From Sinorhizobium terangae (GTDB lineage Bacteria > Pseudomonadota > Alphaproteobacteria > Rhizobiales > Rhizobiaceae), in contig NZ_CP121659.1 of NCBI RefSeq assembly GCF_029714365.1, forward strand, positions 2,834,501-2,898,500: a stretch of DNA of 64,000 nucleotides, read 5' to 3'. Both the position numbers and the translations under genes were made by a program. The notes under the pieces were generated by a model. The model saw only the letters and a list, made by a program, of their open reading frames with translations. It searched no databases and was not told the origin of the DNA. This document shows positions 9,430-19,241 of the stretch, piece after piece. Every line of letters starts with the position of its first letter. Position 1 is the first letter of the stretch.

Positions 9430-10012
9430 GGCTTTGAGCTTTCTGGCGATCGGCGATGGCGATGAGAACCTCCTCGACGATCATCTCCTTCTTCACGTCG
9501 CGCGATTGGACGGTCAGATCCGCCTCCGCATAGATCGGGTAACGTGCTCGCATCAGGTTTTCGAGCGTCTGTTTCGGGTTCTCGGTTTTCAGAAGCGGCC
9601 GGGTGTCGCGCTTGTTCACCCGCTCCCACAACACGTCGAGCTCCGCATTGAGCCAGATCGTCATGCCGCCCTTCTTGATCTGCCGGCGCGAGCGTTCGTT
9701 GATGTAGGCGCCGCCGCCAGTGGAGACCACCCGGGGGCCGGATCTCAAGAGCCGTTTCAGCACGCGGGCCTCGAGCGCGCGAAATTCTTCCTCGCCATAG
9801 GCCGCGAAAAGCTCGCTGATCGTCATGCGGGAAACCCGTTCGATCTCATGATCGGAATCGATAAAAGGAATGCCGAGCGCCTGCGCGGTCAGTCGGCCGA
9901 TTGCCGATTTTCCCGCTCCCATCAATCCGATGAAAACGAGATTGCGCTTACCGAGGGCGAGCTTCGCCCGTTCGGCGAGCGTCGCGGAAACCGGTTCGGT
10001 CACGTCGTTCAT
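9422..10012 (-). CDS. aroK: Shikimate kinase
   Basis: This 196-aa enzyme phosphorylates shikimate. Walker A is GLMGAGKSAIG near residues 34-44, followed by the DSDHEIE motif that binds shikimate and magnesium and the STGGGAY glycine loop; R in the RPLL lid region is present. It is the first gene of the aroK-aroB-CNNM operon, with an N-terminal extension of about 25 residues compared with E. coli AroK. The promoter should lie in 10013-10229, which it shares divergently with the small coupled gene before xerD. Confidence 0.96.
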   Translation of the reverse strand: MNDVTEPVSATLAERAKLALGKRNLVFIGLMGAGKSAIGRLTAQALGIPFIDSDHEIERVSRMTISELFAAYGEEEFRALEARVLKRLLRSGPRVVSTGGGAYINERSRRQIKKGGMTIWLNAELDVLWERVNKRDTRPLLKTENPKQTLENLMRARYPIYAEADLTVQSRDVKKEMIVEEVLIAIADRQKAQSHD

Positions 10013-10229
10013 TGCACTTCATTTTCCCCATTCCCCTTCGATATCGACAAATCGACGGGGAGCGTCAAGTCGTCGCGCGTGCTGCGCGACGCTTCTTGAA
10101 CTCGGCGGCGGGTCCGTTCATATAGTCCACGCATCCGCTGCAGACGCATGGAAGGTCGCTGCGGGACTTTGAAGAACGACTGCATGATCTTAACCGGCGC
10201 CGAGTAGGAATCATGCAGAGGAGACCGAA

Positions 10230-10379
10230 ATGCCGACCCTTTTCCGCTTCCTGTTCTTCTTGGCCGTCTTTGCCGCCATCGTCTATGGCACGATGGTGGC
10301 GCTGGTGACCTTCGTCGAGCCGGTCGAACGGGACGTCACGGTGCGCATTCCATCGGAACGGGTCAACAAACCGCAATGA
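10230..10379 (+). CDS. 49-aa membrane peptide coupled to xerD
   Basis: A short gene of 49 codons starts ATG at 10230 after an AGGAGACC ribosome site ([20 protein letters not shown] is its N-terminus). It encodes one hydrophobic helix at residues 4-28 followed by a charged tail containing [12 protein letters not shown]. Its stop overlaps the xerD start as ATGA, which implies translational coupling. The strong ribosome site, sensible codon use and overlap make it likely to be real. Function is unknown; no recognised family. Confidence 0.75.
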   Translation: MPTLFRFLFFLAVFAAIVYGTMVALVTFVEPVERDVTVRIPSERVNKPQ

Positions 10380-11329
10380 CCGACCGATCCGCCGCCTATG
10401 TCGAGTCCTTCCTGGAGATGATGAGCGCCGAGCGCGGCGCTGCGACCAATACGCTGCAATCCTATGAGCGCGATCTGGAAGACGCGCTCTCCTTCCTGCG
10501 GACCCGTGGCATACGGCTGGCCGATGCCTCGGCCGACGACTTGAGAAGCTACCTTTCACATCTCGCCGGCGAGGGATTCAAGTCCTCGTCGCAGGCGCGC
10601 CGCCTGTCCGCATTGCGGCAATTCTACAAGTTTCTTTACGCCGAGGGCCTCAGGGGCGACGATCCGACCGGAATTCTCGACGCGCCGAAGAAGGGGCGCG
10701 CGCTGCCGAAGACGCTCAGCATCGATGACGTGACCAGGCTGATCGGCCAGGCGGAAGCGGAAGCCGCCGCCGGCGGTGAAGACACGCTGGCAAAACTGCG
10801 CATGCACGCGCTGATCGAGCTTCTCTACGCGACGGGGATGCGTGTCAGCGAACTCGTCTCTCTGCCAGCAAGCGTGCTCTCGCAAAACGGCCGCTTCCTC
10901 GTCATTCGCGGCAAGGGCAACAAGGAAAGGCTGGTGCCGCTGTCGCAGGCCGCCATCAGTGCCATGCGCGCCTATGGCGACGCGCTCCGATCGGCGAATG
11001 CGGAGGCAGACCGGCCCGAGGAGAGCCCATGGCTCTTTCCATCCCACGGAAAGGCCGGCTATCTGCCGCGCCAGGTATTCGCACGCGACCTCAAAGGCCT
11101 CGCGGCGCGTGGCGGCATAAGGGTCGCGACCATCTCGCCGCACGTGCTGCGCCATGCCTTCGCCAGCCACCTGCTCGCCAACGGCGCCGACCTGCGTGCC
11201 GTGCAGGAACTCCTCGGCCATTCGGACATTTCAACGACACAAATCTATACCCATGTGCTTGAAGAACGGCTGCATGACCTCGTGCAAAACCATCACCCCC
11301 TTGCCAAACAGGCGAAAAAACAGGATTAG
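10376..11329 (+). CDS. xerD: Site-specific tyrosine recombinase XerD
   Basis: The 317-aa protein has the N-terminal SAM-like core-binding domain (residues about 8-95) and the C-terminal catalytic domain with all active residues visible: R in TGMRVSEL, K in RGKGNKER, H-x-x-R in [13 protein letters not shown] in LGHSDIS and the nucleophile Y in TTQIYTHV. With XerC it resolves chromosome dimers at dif near the division septum. Length is slightly above the E. coli enzyme (298 aa). It is coupled to the small membrane-peptide gene upstream and precedes accA on the same strand. Confidence 0.95.
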   Translation: MTDRSAAYVESFLEMMSAERGAATNTLQSYERDLEDALSFLRTRGIRLADASADDLRSYLSHLAGEGFKSSSQARRLSALRQFYKFLYAEGLRGDDPTGILDAPKKGRALPKTLSIDDVTRLIGQAEAEAAAGGEDTLAKLRMHALIELLYATGMRVSELVSLPASVLSQNGRFLVIRGKGNKERLVPLSQAAISAMRAYGDALRSANAEADRPEESPWLFPSHGKAGYLPRQVFARDLKGLAARGGIRVATISPHVLRHAFASHLLANGADLRAVQELLGHSDISTTQIYTHVLEERLHDLVQNHHPLAKQAKKQD

Positions 11330-11392
11330 GACCGCCGGGCAGGCTGGCTTCGACCGGACAGCCCTGTCGCAAATTGATCGGAAACGCATCTC

Positions 11393-12346
11393 ATGCACAA
11401 CTATCTCGACTTCGAAAAACCCATCTCTGATCTCGAAGGCAAGATTCTCGAACTGAAGAAGCTCGCCAGCGAAGATGAGAGTGTGAACACATCCGACGAG
11501 ATCGCGCGGCTTGAGGTGCGTGTACGCGACGCGATGGCAGAGATCTATTCCAAGCTGACGCCGTGGCAGAAGACACAGGTCGCCCGCCACCCGTCGCGCC
11601 CGCATTTTCTCGACTACGCCGCCGAACTCTTCACCGAATTCACGCCGCTCGCCGGCGACCGCAACTTTGGCAACGACGATGCGATCCAGGCGGGTCTCGC
11701 CCGCTTTCGCGGCATGCCGGTCGCCGTCCTCGGTCAGGAAAAGGGCAACGACACCAAGTCGCGCATCAAGCATAATTTCGGCAGCCCGCGGCCGGAAGGC
11801 TACCGCAAGGCGATCCGCGTCATGGAGATGGCCGACCGCTTCAGTCTGCCGCTGATCACGCTGGTCGACACGGCGGGCGCCTATCCGGGCGTCGGCGCCG
11901 AGGAGCGCGGCCAGGCCGAGGCGATCGCCCGCTCGACCGAGATGTGCCTCAACGTCAAGGTGCCGATCGTGACCGTAGTTATCGGTGAAGGCGGCTCCGG
12001 CGGCGCGATCGCGATCGCAACAGGCAACCGCGTCTATATGCTGGAACACGCGATCTACAGCGTCATCTCGCCGGAAGGCGCGGCTTCGATCCTGTGGCGC
12101 GATTCAACGCGCGCCAAGGAAGCCGCCAGCAACATGAAGATCACTGCCGAGGACCTGAAGTCGCTCGGCATCATCGACGGTATCATTCCCGAACCGGTCG
12201 GCGGCGCCCATCGTGATCCGGCGTCGGTCATCGGCCGCACCGGGACCGTCATCGCCGACGCGCTCAGGGACCTGTCCGGCCGCAACGGTGACGAATTGCG
12301 AACAGACCGTCGGCAGAAATACCTCAACATCGGCCGAAATCTCTGA
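11393..12346 (+). CDS. accA: Acetyl-CoA carboxylase carboxyltransferase subunit alpha
   Basis: AccA (317 aa) is half of the carboxyltransferase that moves CO2 from biotin to acetyl-CoA, the first committed step of fatty acid synthesis. The start ([20 protein letters not shown]) and the crotonase-fold core are diagnostic: GHEKGxDT-like [10 protein letters not shown], the [12 protein letters not shown] segment and [12 protein letters not shown] oxyanion-hole glycines. Its length matches the family. It follows xerD by 63 bp and may be read through from it. AccD is not in this window. Confidence 0.97.
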   Translation: MHNYLDFEKPISDLEGKILELKKLASEDESVNTSDEIARLEVRVRDAMAEIYSKLTPWQKTQVARHPSRPHFLDYAAELFTEFTPLAGDRNFGNDDAIQAGLARFRGMPVAVLGQEKGNDTKSRIKHNFGSPRPEGYRKAIRVMEMADRFSLPLITLVDTAGAYPGVGAEERGQAEAIARSTEMCLNVKVPIVTVVIGEGGSGGAIAIATGNRVYMLEHAIYSVISPEGAASILWRDSTRAKEAASNMKITAEDLKSLGIIDGIIPEPVGGAHRDPASVIGRTGTVIADALRDLSGRNGDELRTDRRQKYLNIGRNL

Positions 12347-12559
12347 ACCATTGCGATTAAAAACGCCGGCACGGCAACCGGAAATCAAACTGTGGCCAAA
12401 TCTTGGCCATATTCGTGCGGTCATGAAAGACGGCGTGCGCAGGGGGATCCTGCAGGGTTAAGATTTCGTGAAGAATAATCGCTTACTGATTCGTTGAGGC
12501 CGCCCCTCGACGGGTGCGGCGCTCAATGACGGATTGTGTTTTTTAACGGGCCTCTGCCG

Positions 12560-13996
12560 ATGCGTTTCAGGAACCTTGTCGCCACCGCCGCTATCGCAGC
12601 CGCGCTCGCCGGCTGCACCAACGAGACGCTGGATTCGGTCAATCTCTCCTCGGTCAAGAGCAAGACCAACTATGAACTCTCCGGCAAGATAACCGCCAAG
12701 ATGAGCGAACTCGGGATGCAGAAGACGTCCCCGATCGCTCTCAGGATCTTCAAGGAAGAAGGCACGCTCGAAGTCTGGAAGGCCAACACCGCGAACCGCT
12801 TCCAGCTCCTGAAGAGTTACAAGATCTGCGCGTGGTCCGGAAAACTCGGCCCTAAGGTGAAGGAAGGCGACCGGCAGGCGCCGGAAGGGTTCTATCCGCT
12901 GTTCCCGCACCAGATGAACCCCAATTCCAATTACTATCTCGCGATCAACACCGGGTTCCCGAACACCTACGATAAGGCGAACGGCCGTTCCGGCACGCAT
13001 CTGATGATCCATGGCGCCTGCTCTTCGTCGGGCTGCTACTCGATGACCGACGAGCAGATCATCGAGATCTTCGCGCTTGCGCGTGACGCCTTCAAGGGCG
13101 GCCAGCAAAGCGTCCAGCTCCAAGCCTTTCCCTTCCGCATGACCGCGGAGAACATGGCCCGCCATCGCGACAACCCGAACATCGAGTTCTGGAAGATGCT
13201 GAAGACGGGCTACGACCAGTTCGAGGTGACCAAACGCCCGCCGGAAGTGAATGTCTGCGAGAGGAAGTACGTCTTCAACCAGCAGAGCGACGGCGCGTTC
13301 AATCCGATGGGCCAATGCCCCGCCATGTCGACGCCGCCGGCCTTGCAGGTGGCGATGGCCAGCTTCGAGAAGGATTACCAGCGCGACTACGACAAGGCAC
13401 TGAAGAAGTACGAAGGCATGGTCTGGTATGAGCCGACCGAAGCGGAGCGCAAGGCGATCGTCGCCGACCAGCGCAAAGGCCGCGAGCTCGCCTATGCCCC
13501 AACCGGCACTTCGCTTGACGCCGGCAAGCTGATGAAGGTGAGCGACCTCGAAAAGAAGCTCGCCGACCAGAAGGCGGCCGAGGAAGCCAAGCAGGCGGCG
13601 CTGATCCAGAAGGAGGCGCTGGAGAAAGCGACCCGCGGCGGGGCAAGTGTTCCGGTACCACAGGCAAGCCCGATCGAGCGCCCTGTTCTGCAGGCCGCCA
13701 TCCACCCGGCGCCCGCCAGGAAATCCTTCTGGAACCTGTTCTCTGCAAGCGAGCCGGAGGTGGCGGCCCCCGCGCCGGCGGTCCAGGCACCCGAGCAGCC
13801 GGCCACCGCTCAGTCGGCTGCACCGCAGCCCGCGGCAAACCAGCAGCCGGCAGGCGACCAGAAGCAGGCACCCGCGCCGGCCGGAAACAACGCACAGGTG
13901 GCCGCGGCTCCGGCGGATAACTCGCAGGCAGCCGCCGAACAACCCGCCGCCGAGCAACCGAAGAAGCGCCCGTTCTGGAAGATCTGGGGCAATTGA
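12560..13996 (+). CDS. YafK-family L,D-transpeptidase lipoprotein
   Basis: The 478-aa protein carries a lipoprotein signal with a lipobox ending in C19 (ALAGC), then a YkuD catalytic domain in which H151-G and S-x-G-C159 form the active-site pattern (HGACSSSGCYSM). Residues beyond about 330 are rich in Ala, Pro and Gln and look disordered, possibly spanning the periplasm or peptidoglycan. YafK-type enzymes act on peptidoglycan-outer membrane links, but whether this one cross-links or cleaves is unknown. An in-frame ATG at 12536 would precede the signal peptide by eight residues and is rejected. The stop overlaps the next gene as TGATG. Confidence 0.87.
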   Translation: MRFRNLVATAAIAAALAGCTNETLDSVNLSSVKSKTNYELSGKITAKMSELGMQKTSPIALRIFKEEGTLEVWKANTANRFQLLKSYKICAWSGKLGPKVKEGDRQAPEGFYPLFPHQMNPNSNYYLAINTGFPNTYDKANGRSGTHLMIHGACSSSGCYSMTDEQIIEIFALARDAFKGGQQSVQLQAFPFRMTAENMARHRDNPNIEFWKMLKTGYDQFEVTKRPPEVNVCERKYVFNQQSDGAFNPMGQCPAMSTPPALQVAMASFEKDYQRDYDKALKKYEGMVWYEPTEAERKAIVADQRKGRELAYAPTGTSLDAGKLMKVSDLEKKLADQKAAEEAKQAALIQKEALEKATRGGASVPVPQASPIERPVLQAAIHPAPARKSFWNLFSASEPEVAAPAPAVQAPEQPATAQSAAPQPAANQQPAGDQKQAPAPAGNNAQVAAAPADNSQAAAEQPAAEQPKKRPFWKIWGN

Positions 13997-14232
13997 TGCC
14001 GGACGAACCCAGGACCGTCTATGATCTGAGGGGGCTGAAATGCCCCCTTCCCGTTTTGAAGACGCGCAAGCGCATGCAGACGCTCGCTCCGGGCACCCTG
14101 CTCGAAATCGAGACGACCGATCCACTCGCGGTGATCGACATTCCGCATTTCTGCAACGAGGATGGACACCGGCTCGAGGAAGCGGCACCAACCAAGGGCG
14201 GCCATCGTTTCCTCATCCGCAAGAAGGCTTGA
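13996..14232 (+). CDS. TusA/SirA-family sulfurtransferase-like protein
   Basis: The 78-aa protein has the complete TusA fold with the defining C-P-x-P motif in LRGLKCPLPVLKTRK, where Cys is the persulfide carrier. Members move sulfur for tRNA thiolation, molybdenum cofactor or other thio-cofactors. Its ATG at 13996 shares bases with the stop of the L,D-transpeptidase gene (TGATG), so the two are translationally coupled; a TTG at 13993 is a less likely start. The functional link to a cell-wall enzyme is not obvious. Confidence 0.88.
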   Translation: MPDEPRTVYDLRGLKCPLPVLKTRKRMQTLAPGTLLEIETTDPLAVIDIPHFCNEDGHRLEEAAPTKGGHRFLIRKKA

Positions 14233-14280
14233 CGACAAGCGGCGACCTCTGAAGTCTCTCGCCCCGCTTGCGGGGAGAGG

Positions 14281-14408
14281 GCTACTGCATGATCCCTTAA
14301 ATCGGAATCGATTTAAGGATAAAAACATGCAGCAAATCAAAGTGCTACAGCGACCTTTGCGCGCCCGATTGGACGCGCGGCGCCGTTGTCCTCGGGTTAA
14401 ACCCGAGG
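14281..14408. repeat. RIME1-type repeat, copy 2, plus adjoining palindrome
   Basis: The same order as copy 1: GCTACTGCATGATC, palindrome 1 (CCTTAAATCGGAATCG.. at about 14294-14317), the AAAGTGCTACAGCG spacer at 14338-14352, and palindrome 2 to about 14384. It is directly followed by a perfect 19-bp palindrome at 14390-14408 (CCTCGGGTTAAACCCGAGG). The element separates the TusA-like gene from the methyltransferase-like gene. Confidence 0.85.
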
Positions 14409-14484
14409 AGAGGGGCAATTCGCTGGGTCTCAGCCCTCTCGGCGTCCCACACCGCAGCGCTCCAAGGCGGCCGGAATTCTTGCT

Positions 14485-14997
14485 ATGATCCGCGAGAACA
14501 ATGCGGGCTCAACAATGAACGATGCGGGCGGCAATCTTAACGACAGTTCCGGCGCGGCGGTGCGGCCGCCGATCGTCTGGGCCTTGATGGTCGTGGCGGG
14601 GCGCGTGATTGACGTGGTCCACCCGCTGCCATTCCTGCCGGCGGCAGTGCCGGCCGGTTGGTTGGGCGCAATCGTGTTCCTGACGGGCCTGGCACTGTTG
14701 ATCTGGGCGGCGACGACATTCCGCCGGGCGGGAACGCATGTTCCGACCACACAGCCGACGACGACGATCGTCGAAGAGGGCCCGTACCGCTTCAGCCGGA
14801 ACCCGATCTACATCGGTATGTTTCTCGGCCTGATCGGCCTCGCCGTAGGCTTCGACAGCCTGTGGCTCCTCATTCTGCTGGTGCCGTTTTACTTCGTCAT
14901 CCGCTACCTGGTGGTGGCCCGAGAGGAAGCCTATCTCGAACGCAAGTTCGGTGACGCCTATCGCGGCTACAGGAGCCGCGTCCGCCGCTGGCTGTGA
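14485..14997 (+). CDS. Isoprenylcysteine carboxylmethyltransferase-like membrane protein
   Basis: The protein of up to 170 aa has four to five hydrophobic segments and the ICMT/PEMT-family C-terminal signature: GPYRFSRNPIYIGMFLGL (residues about 98-115) followed by the REEAYLERKFGDAYRGYRSR helix that binds S-adenosylmethionine. Bacterial members methylate unknown lipid or small-molecule targets in the inner membrane. The ATG at 14485 is used; an internal ATG at 14515 is equally possible since the first ten residues are not conserved-looking. It is monocistronic and convergent with the COG0523 gene. Confidence 0.83.
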   Translation: MIRENNAGSTMNDAGGNLNDSSGAAVRPPIVWALMVVAGRVIDVVHPLPFLPAAVPAGWLGAIVFLTGLALLIWAATTFRRAGTHVPTTQPTTTIVEEGPYRFSRNPIYIGMFLGLIGLAVGFDSLWLLILLVPFYFVIRYLVVAREEAYLERKFGDAYRGYRSRVRRWL

Positions 14998-15033
14998 ATC
15001 AACCCGGAGCCATCCAAGAGTTTCGGTCCGGGC

Positions 15034-16182
15034 CTAGAATTTCACTCCGGGAACCGCGAGCGGGTTGTCGGAGAGCGCCTGTGCGTCGGGTCGATCGATC
15101 CGCGGCTTGCCGGTGAAGGCATCGAAGAGGTCGCGCACGAAGGCTTCTTCGAGGCCTTTGGTGATCAGTACCATGCGCGTGCGCTGGTCGGCAGGATCGG
15201 GCCAGGCGGCCAGCCGCTCCGGCGCGTGAAAAACCGTCTGCACGCCGTGCAGAACGAGCGGCCGTTCAGGGTTGTCCGCCACGGAAACGACCGCCTTCAT
15301 CCGCAGCAGCTTGTCGCCATGGGCCGAGCGCAGCAGATCGATGAACATCTCCAGCGCCATAGGCTCGATCGGACGGTCGTGCACGATGCTGAAGGACCGG
15401 ATGTCCGAGCCGTGGCGCGTAACGTCGTGATGGTGGTGATCGTGATGTCCATGATGATGGTCATGGTCATGCCCATGGTCGTGATCATGGTGATCATGAT
15501 CGGCGTGCGCCTCGTCCTGAAGCCAACGGCCGACATCGGCGACCTTGGTCGACGCGTCATAGAGACCGCAGGCGAACAGATCCGCACGGCCGGCCTCGTC
15601 CGTGTCGCCGTCGATCAACGGCGCACGTGGATTAAGGTCCTTGAGCCGCTCGAAGAGGGCATCGCGCTCCGCCTCATTGGCGAGCTTGGTCTTGCTGATG
15701 ACGAGACGGTCGGCGACCGCGACCTGCTTCAAGGCTTCCACATGGTTCGCAATCGTCTGCAGCCCGTTGACCGCGTCCACGACCGTGACGACACCGTCCA
15801 GCCGGAAGTTCTGCGCGATGACCGGATTGCCGAGCACGGATTGCAGCACCGGCGCCGGATCGGCAAGCCCGGTCGTTTCGATGACGACGCGCCTCAGCGG
15901 CTTGATGCGGCCGGTCTGCATCCGGTCCATGAGGTCAGCGAGCGTATCGACAAGCTCGCCGCGCACCGTGCAGCAGAGGCACCCGTCGGAAAGCTCGATC
16001 ACGCCATCGCTCGACGCCTCGACCAGCAGGTGGTCGATCGAGACATCGCCGAACTCGTTGATGATGACCGCGGTGTCGGCGAGGTCGGGATCCTTGAGCA
16101 AGCGATTGAGAAGCGTCGTCTTGCCCGCACCGAGAAAGCCGGTGAGGATTGATACCGGCACCACCGGCAATGGACCGTTCAT
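15034..16182 (-). CDS. CobW/COG0523-family metal GTPase
   Basis: This 382-aa G3E GTPase has Walker A GFLGAGKTTLLNRLL (residues 15-29), the metal-site motif G-C-L-C-C in SDGCLCCTVRG, a SKTKLA base-recognition motif and a very His-rich linker (about residues 235-255, alternating His and Asp) before the C-terminal CobW_C domain. Family members deliver zinc, cobalt or other metals to client proteins. The name CobW is positional in B12 producers; this gene is about 9 kb from cobS, so a zinc-chaperone role is as likely. No Zur box was identified. Confidence 0.88.
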   Translation of the reverse strand: MNGPLPVVPVSILTGFLGAGKTTLLNRLLKDPDLADTAVIINEFGDVSIDHLLVEASSDGVIELSDGCLCCTVRGELVDTLADLMDRMQTGRIKPLRRVVIETTGLADPAPVLQSVLGNPVIAQNFRLDGVVTVVDAVNGLQTIANHVEALKQVAVADRLVISKTKLANEAERDALFERLKDLNPRAPLIDGDTDEAGRADLFACGLYDASTKVADVGRWLQDEAHADHDHHDHDHGHDHDHHHGHHDHHHHDVTRHGSDIRSFSIVHDRPIEPMALEMFIDLLRSAHGDKLLRMKAVVSVADNPERPLVLHGVQTVFHAPERLAAWPDPADQRTRMVLITKGLEEAFVRDLFDAFTGKPRIDRPDAQALSDNPLAVPGVKF

Positions 16183-16276
16183 GGCGGACTCCGTCTTAGA
16201 TCACGCTGACTTCGGGTCGATTCGTCCCGAAATCAAATTTGAGACGCGGGATGCAGCCGCAGGCCGCGCATCCGAA

Positions 16277-17404
16277 TTAGAAAGTCGGGCGAGGAACCGG
16301 GATCGGCACGTTGGCGATCGCGGCGACATCACCCTGCCCCGCGACATCGCTGCCGGCCTTGGCAGTCTTGTCGCTGCCGGGGATAAGCCCGGCAAAAGCA
16401 AGCTTCAGCGGGCGATTGAGTTCGTGGATATAGGGAGAAAGCAGCTTCTGGCGGCCGGCTTCGTCGCGGCCCTCGCTGCGCACCTTCGCCGCGGCCTTGG
16501 AGCAGATCTCCTTGCTGATGTCGGCAACCAAATCGCGATCCTCGCCATAGGGGGCGATCTGCGTCAGCGATTGCTTGCCGGCATCGCTGGTCGTCAGCGC
16601 CATCTGCAACAGACGTGCGGACTCGTCGGCCCGGGCACCGAGACTGTCTTCCCCGAGGACCACCGAAAGGACGCTGCGTCCACCGCGCGTCGCTGACGAG
16701 ACCTGGTTGAAGCCAGAGGCGCAGATAAAGCCGGTCTTCATGCCGTCCGCGCCATCGAAGCGGCCGATGAGCATGTTGTAGTTGGTATAATCCTTCTTGC
16801 CGGTGGTGAAACCCTCCAGCGCGAAATAGGAAGCATATTCGGGGAACTCGCGCTTCAATGTGATGGCGAGTACGGCGAGGTCGCGCGCCGTCGTGTACTG
16901 CCCCTCACCGGGCAGTCCGTTGGCATTGATGAAATGCGACGAGGTCATGCCGATACGGCGTGCCTCGGCATTCATCCGCTCGATGAAAGCTGCTTCCGAT
17001 CCGCCGACCGTTTCCGCGATGGCAACGGCGATGTCATTTGCCGATTTCACCAGCATCATCTTCAGCGCGCTGTCGAGCGTCATCGCCTGGCCGGGCTTGT
17101 AGAACATCTTGCTCGGCGGCTCGGATGCAGCGTTCTTCGTCATCACGACCGGGCTTTCCAGCGTCAACTGTCCCGTCTTGATCGCCCGAAACGTCGTGTA
17201 GGCCGTCATCAGCTTGGTCAGCGACGCCGGGTACCATCTCTTGAAGATGTCCTGATGCTCGTAGACCTTAAGTGAATTGATGTCGACGACCAGCCGCGGA
17301 TTGGCAGATGCGGGAAGCACCGCCGCCAGAAATGCCGTACAGGCCCCCGCGAGAACGCCCATCGCCCTCGCCCGGCCATGTCCCAAGAATCCACCTGTCA
17401 CCAC
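16277..17404 (-). CDS. D-alanyl-D-alanine carboxypeptidase (DacA/DacF type)
   Basis: The 375-aa serine peptidase of family S11 trims the terminal D-Ala of peptidoglycan stem peptides in the periplasm. All three catalytic motifs are visible: S61-x-x-K64 (PASLTKLM), S122-x-N124 (KSANDIA) and K224-T-G226 (DGMKTGF). An N-terminal signal or anchor runs from about residue 12 to 35. After the catalytic domain there is a Pro-rich tail instead of an obvious amphipathic helix. It is upstream of the COG0523 gene by 94 bp on the same strand and divergent from the amidohydrolase. Confidence 0.92.
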   Translation of the reverse strand: MVTGGFLGHGRARAMGVLAGACTAFLAAVLPASANPRLVVDINSLKVYEHQDIFKRWYPASLTKLMTAYTTFRAIKTGQLTLESPVVMTKNAASEPPSKMFYKPGQAMTLDSALKMMLVKSANDIAVAIAETVGGSEAAFIERMNAEARRIGMTSSHFINANGLPGEGQYTTARDLAVLAITLKREFPEYASYFALEGFTTGKKDYTNYNMLIGRFDGADGMKTGFICASGFNQVSSATRGGRSVLSVVLGEDSLGARADESARLLQMALTTSDAGKQSLTQIAPYGEDRDLVADISKEICSKAAAKVRSEGRDEAGRQKLLSPYIHELNRPLKLAFAGLIPGSDKTAKAGSDVAGQGDVAAIANVPIPVPRPTF

Positions 17405-17541
17405 AATCCGACCTCGAAATTCCGCAGTTGCCTCGCCTCGTCCCGGTATTTAGCCTATATGGCGAGGAGATGGCAAAGCCCAATCCATGGCTGCCGCGCC
17501 AATCCACTGCGCCTTAGTGCCCGAACCGACAGGACGACCCT

Positions 17542-18705
17542 ATGCCGATTCTCAACCGCGCCGCCGAACTCCAGAACGAAGTCACCGAATGGCGGCGCCA
17601 CCTGCACAGGAACCCCGAACTTCTGTTCGCGGTGGAAAATACGGCAGCCTTTGTGGAAAGGAAACTGAAGGAATTCGGCGTTGACGAAATCGTGACCGGC
17701 CTCGGCCGAACCGGTGTCGTCGGCATCATCCGCGGCAATCTTGGCGCCGGCCGCACGATCGGGCTGAGAGCCGACATGGACGCCCTGCCGATTACCGAGA
17801 CGAGCGGCAAGCCCTGGGCGTCGACGACCGCCGGCAAGATGCACGCCTGTGGTCATGACGGCCATACAGCGATGCTGCTCGGCGCGGCGAAATATCTCGC
17901 CGAGACGCGCAATTTCGCGGGCTCCGTGGCGGTCATCTTCCAGCCGGCGGAAGAAGGCGGCGGCGGCGGCAACGAGATGGTCAAGGACGGCATGATGGAG
18001 CGTTTCGCGATCGAGGAGGTCTACGGCATGCACAACATGCCGGGCATGCCGGTCGGCCATTTCGGCAGCCGCGTCGGCCCGATCATGGCGTCCACCGACG
18101 AGTTCACCATCACCATCAACGGCCGTGGCGGACATGCCGCGCAGCCGCACAAGACGATCGACCCGATCGTGATCGGCGCGCAGATCGTCAACGCACTCCA
18201 GACGATCGCCTCGCGCACGGTCGATCCTCTCGGATCCGTCGTCGTCTCGGTCACGAAGTTCAACGCCGGCTTCGCCCACAACGTCATTCCCGAACAGGCG
18301 GTGCTCGCCGGAACCGTCCGCACCCTGATGCCGGAGGTGCGCGACACCGGCGAGGCCCGCATCCGCCAGATCGCCGAAAGCATCGCCGGCGCCTATGGTG
18401 CGACGGTCAACGTCTGGTATGGCCGCAACTATCCGGTGACCGTCAACCACGCCGATGAGACCGGCCACGCGCTTGCGGCAGCCGCGACGGTTGCCGGCGC
18501 CGCCCAGGTCAATGCTTCACTCGACCCGATGATGGGCGGCGAGGATTTCTCCTACATGCTGCTCGCCCGCCCCGGCGCCTTCATCTTCATGGGCAACGGC
18601 GACACGGCCGGCCTTCACCATCCGGCCTACGACTTCAACGACGAGGCAATCCCCCATGGGATTTCCTATTGGGTGAAGCTCGCTGAAACGCGACTGGCCG
18701 CCTGA
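17542..18705 (+). CDS. M20-family amidohydrolase (hippurate/aminoacylase type)
   Basis: The 387-aa enzyme belongs to the M20D peptidase group of aminoacylases, hippurate hydrolases and auxin-conjugate hydrolases. Metal-site signatures are RADMDALPI, MHACGHDGHTAMLLGAA (Cys and His ligands) and FQPAEEGGGGG with the catalytic Glu; the MMGGEDFSYML motif near the C-terminus supplies the last ligand. Residues about 180-290 form the dimerisation domain. It lies 26 bp before the Lrp-type regulator, suggesting joint expression. The substrate is unknown. Confidence 0.92.
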   Translation: MPILNRAAELQNEVTEWRRHLHRNPELLFAVENTAAFVERKLKEFGVDEIVTGLGRTGVVGIIRGNLGAGRTIGLRADMDALPITETSGKPWASTTAGKMHACGHDGHTAMLLGAAKYLAETRNFAGSVAVIFQPAEEGGGGGNEMVKDGMMERFAIEEVYGMHNMPGMPVGHFGSRVGPIMASTDEFTITINGRGGHAAQPHKTIDPIVIGAQIVNALQTIASRTVDPLGSVVVSVTKFNAGFAHNVIPEQAVLAGTVRTLMPEVRDTGEARIRQIAESIAGAYGATVNVWYGRNYPVTVNHADETGHALAAAATVAGAAQVNASLDPMMGGEDFSYMLLARPGAFIFMGNGDTAGLHHPAYDFNDEAIPHGISYWVKLAETRLAA

Positions 18706-18731
18706 GAGACAAAAGCGGGGAGGCGGCGGCA

Positions 18732-19196
18732 ATGCATCAGATCGACAAGACGGATCGCAGAATCCTGAACATTCTGCAGGCGGATGGGCGGATCACCAAT
18801 CTCGAACTCGCAGACCGCATCGGCCTGTCGCCGACAGCAACCAGCGAAAGGTTGCGGCGCCTGCTGAAGGAAGGCTACGTCTCGGGTTTCGGCGCACGGC
18901 TCGACCCGCACAAGCTCGGCTTCGGCCTGCTCGTCTTCATCGAGGTCATGCTGGACAAGACGACGCCGGAAGTCTTCGACCAGTTTGCGATCGCCATCAA
19001 GCAGGCACCCGCCGTGCTGGAGTGCCACATGGTCGCCGGCGGCTTCGACTATCTGGTCAAGACCCGCTTCGAGGACATGACCGCCTACCGCAACTTCCTC
19101 GGGCAGGTGCTCTGGACGCTGCCAGGCGTCAAGGAAACCCGCACCTACGCGGTCATGGAAGAGATCAAGAACGACGGTCCGCTGCCGCTCGTCTGA
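18732..19196 (+). CDS. Lrp/AsnC-family transcriptional regulator
   Basis: The 154-aa protein has an N-terminal winged helix-turn-helix (IDKTDRRILNILQADGRITN, then LELADRIGLSPTATSERLRRL) and a C-terminal RAM/ligand-binding domain ending in the GVKETRTYAVMEEIK strand. Such regulators form octamers and respond to amino acids. Its short spacing behind an N-acyl amino acid hydrolase gene suggests they act in one amino-acid pathway, but this is inference. Confidence 0.92.
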   Translation: MHQIDKTDRRILNILQADGRITNLELADRIGLSPTATSERLRRLLKEGYVSGFGARLDPHKLGFGLLVFIEVMLDKTTPEVFDQFAIAIKQAPAVLECHMVAGGFDYLVKTRFEDMTAYRNFLGQVLWTLPGVKETRTYAVMEEIKNDGPLPLV

Positions 19197-19241
19197 AGGC
19201 GGCAGGCCTGAGCAGCGACATATCCGGACTGCTCAGCGACA

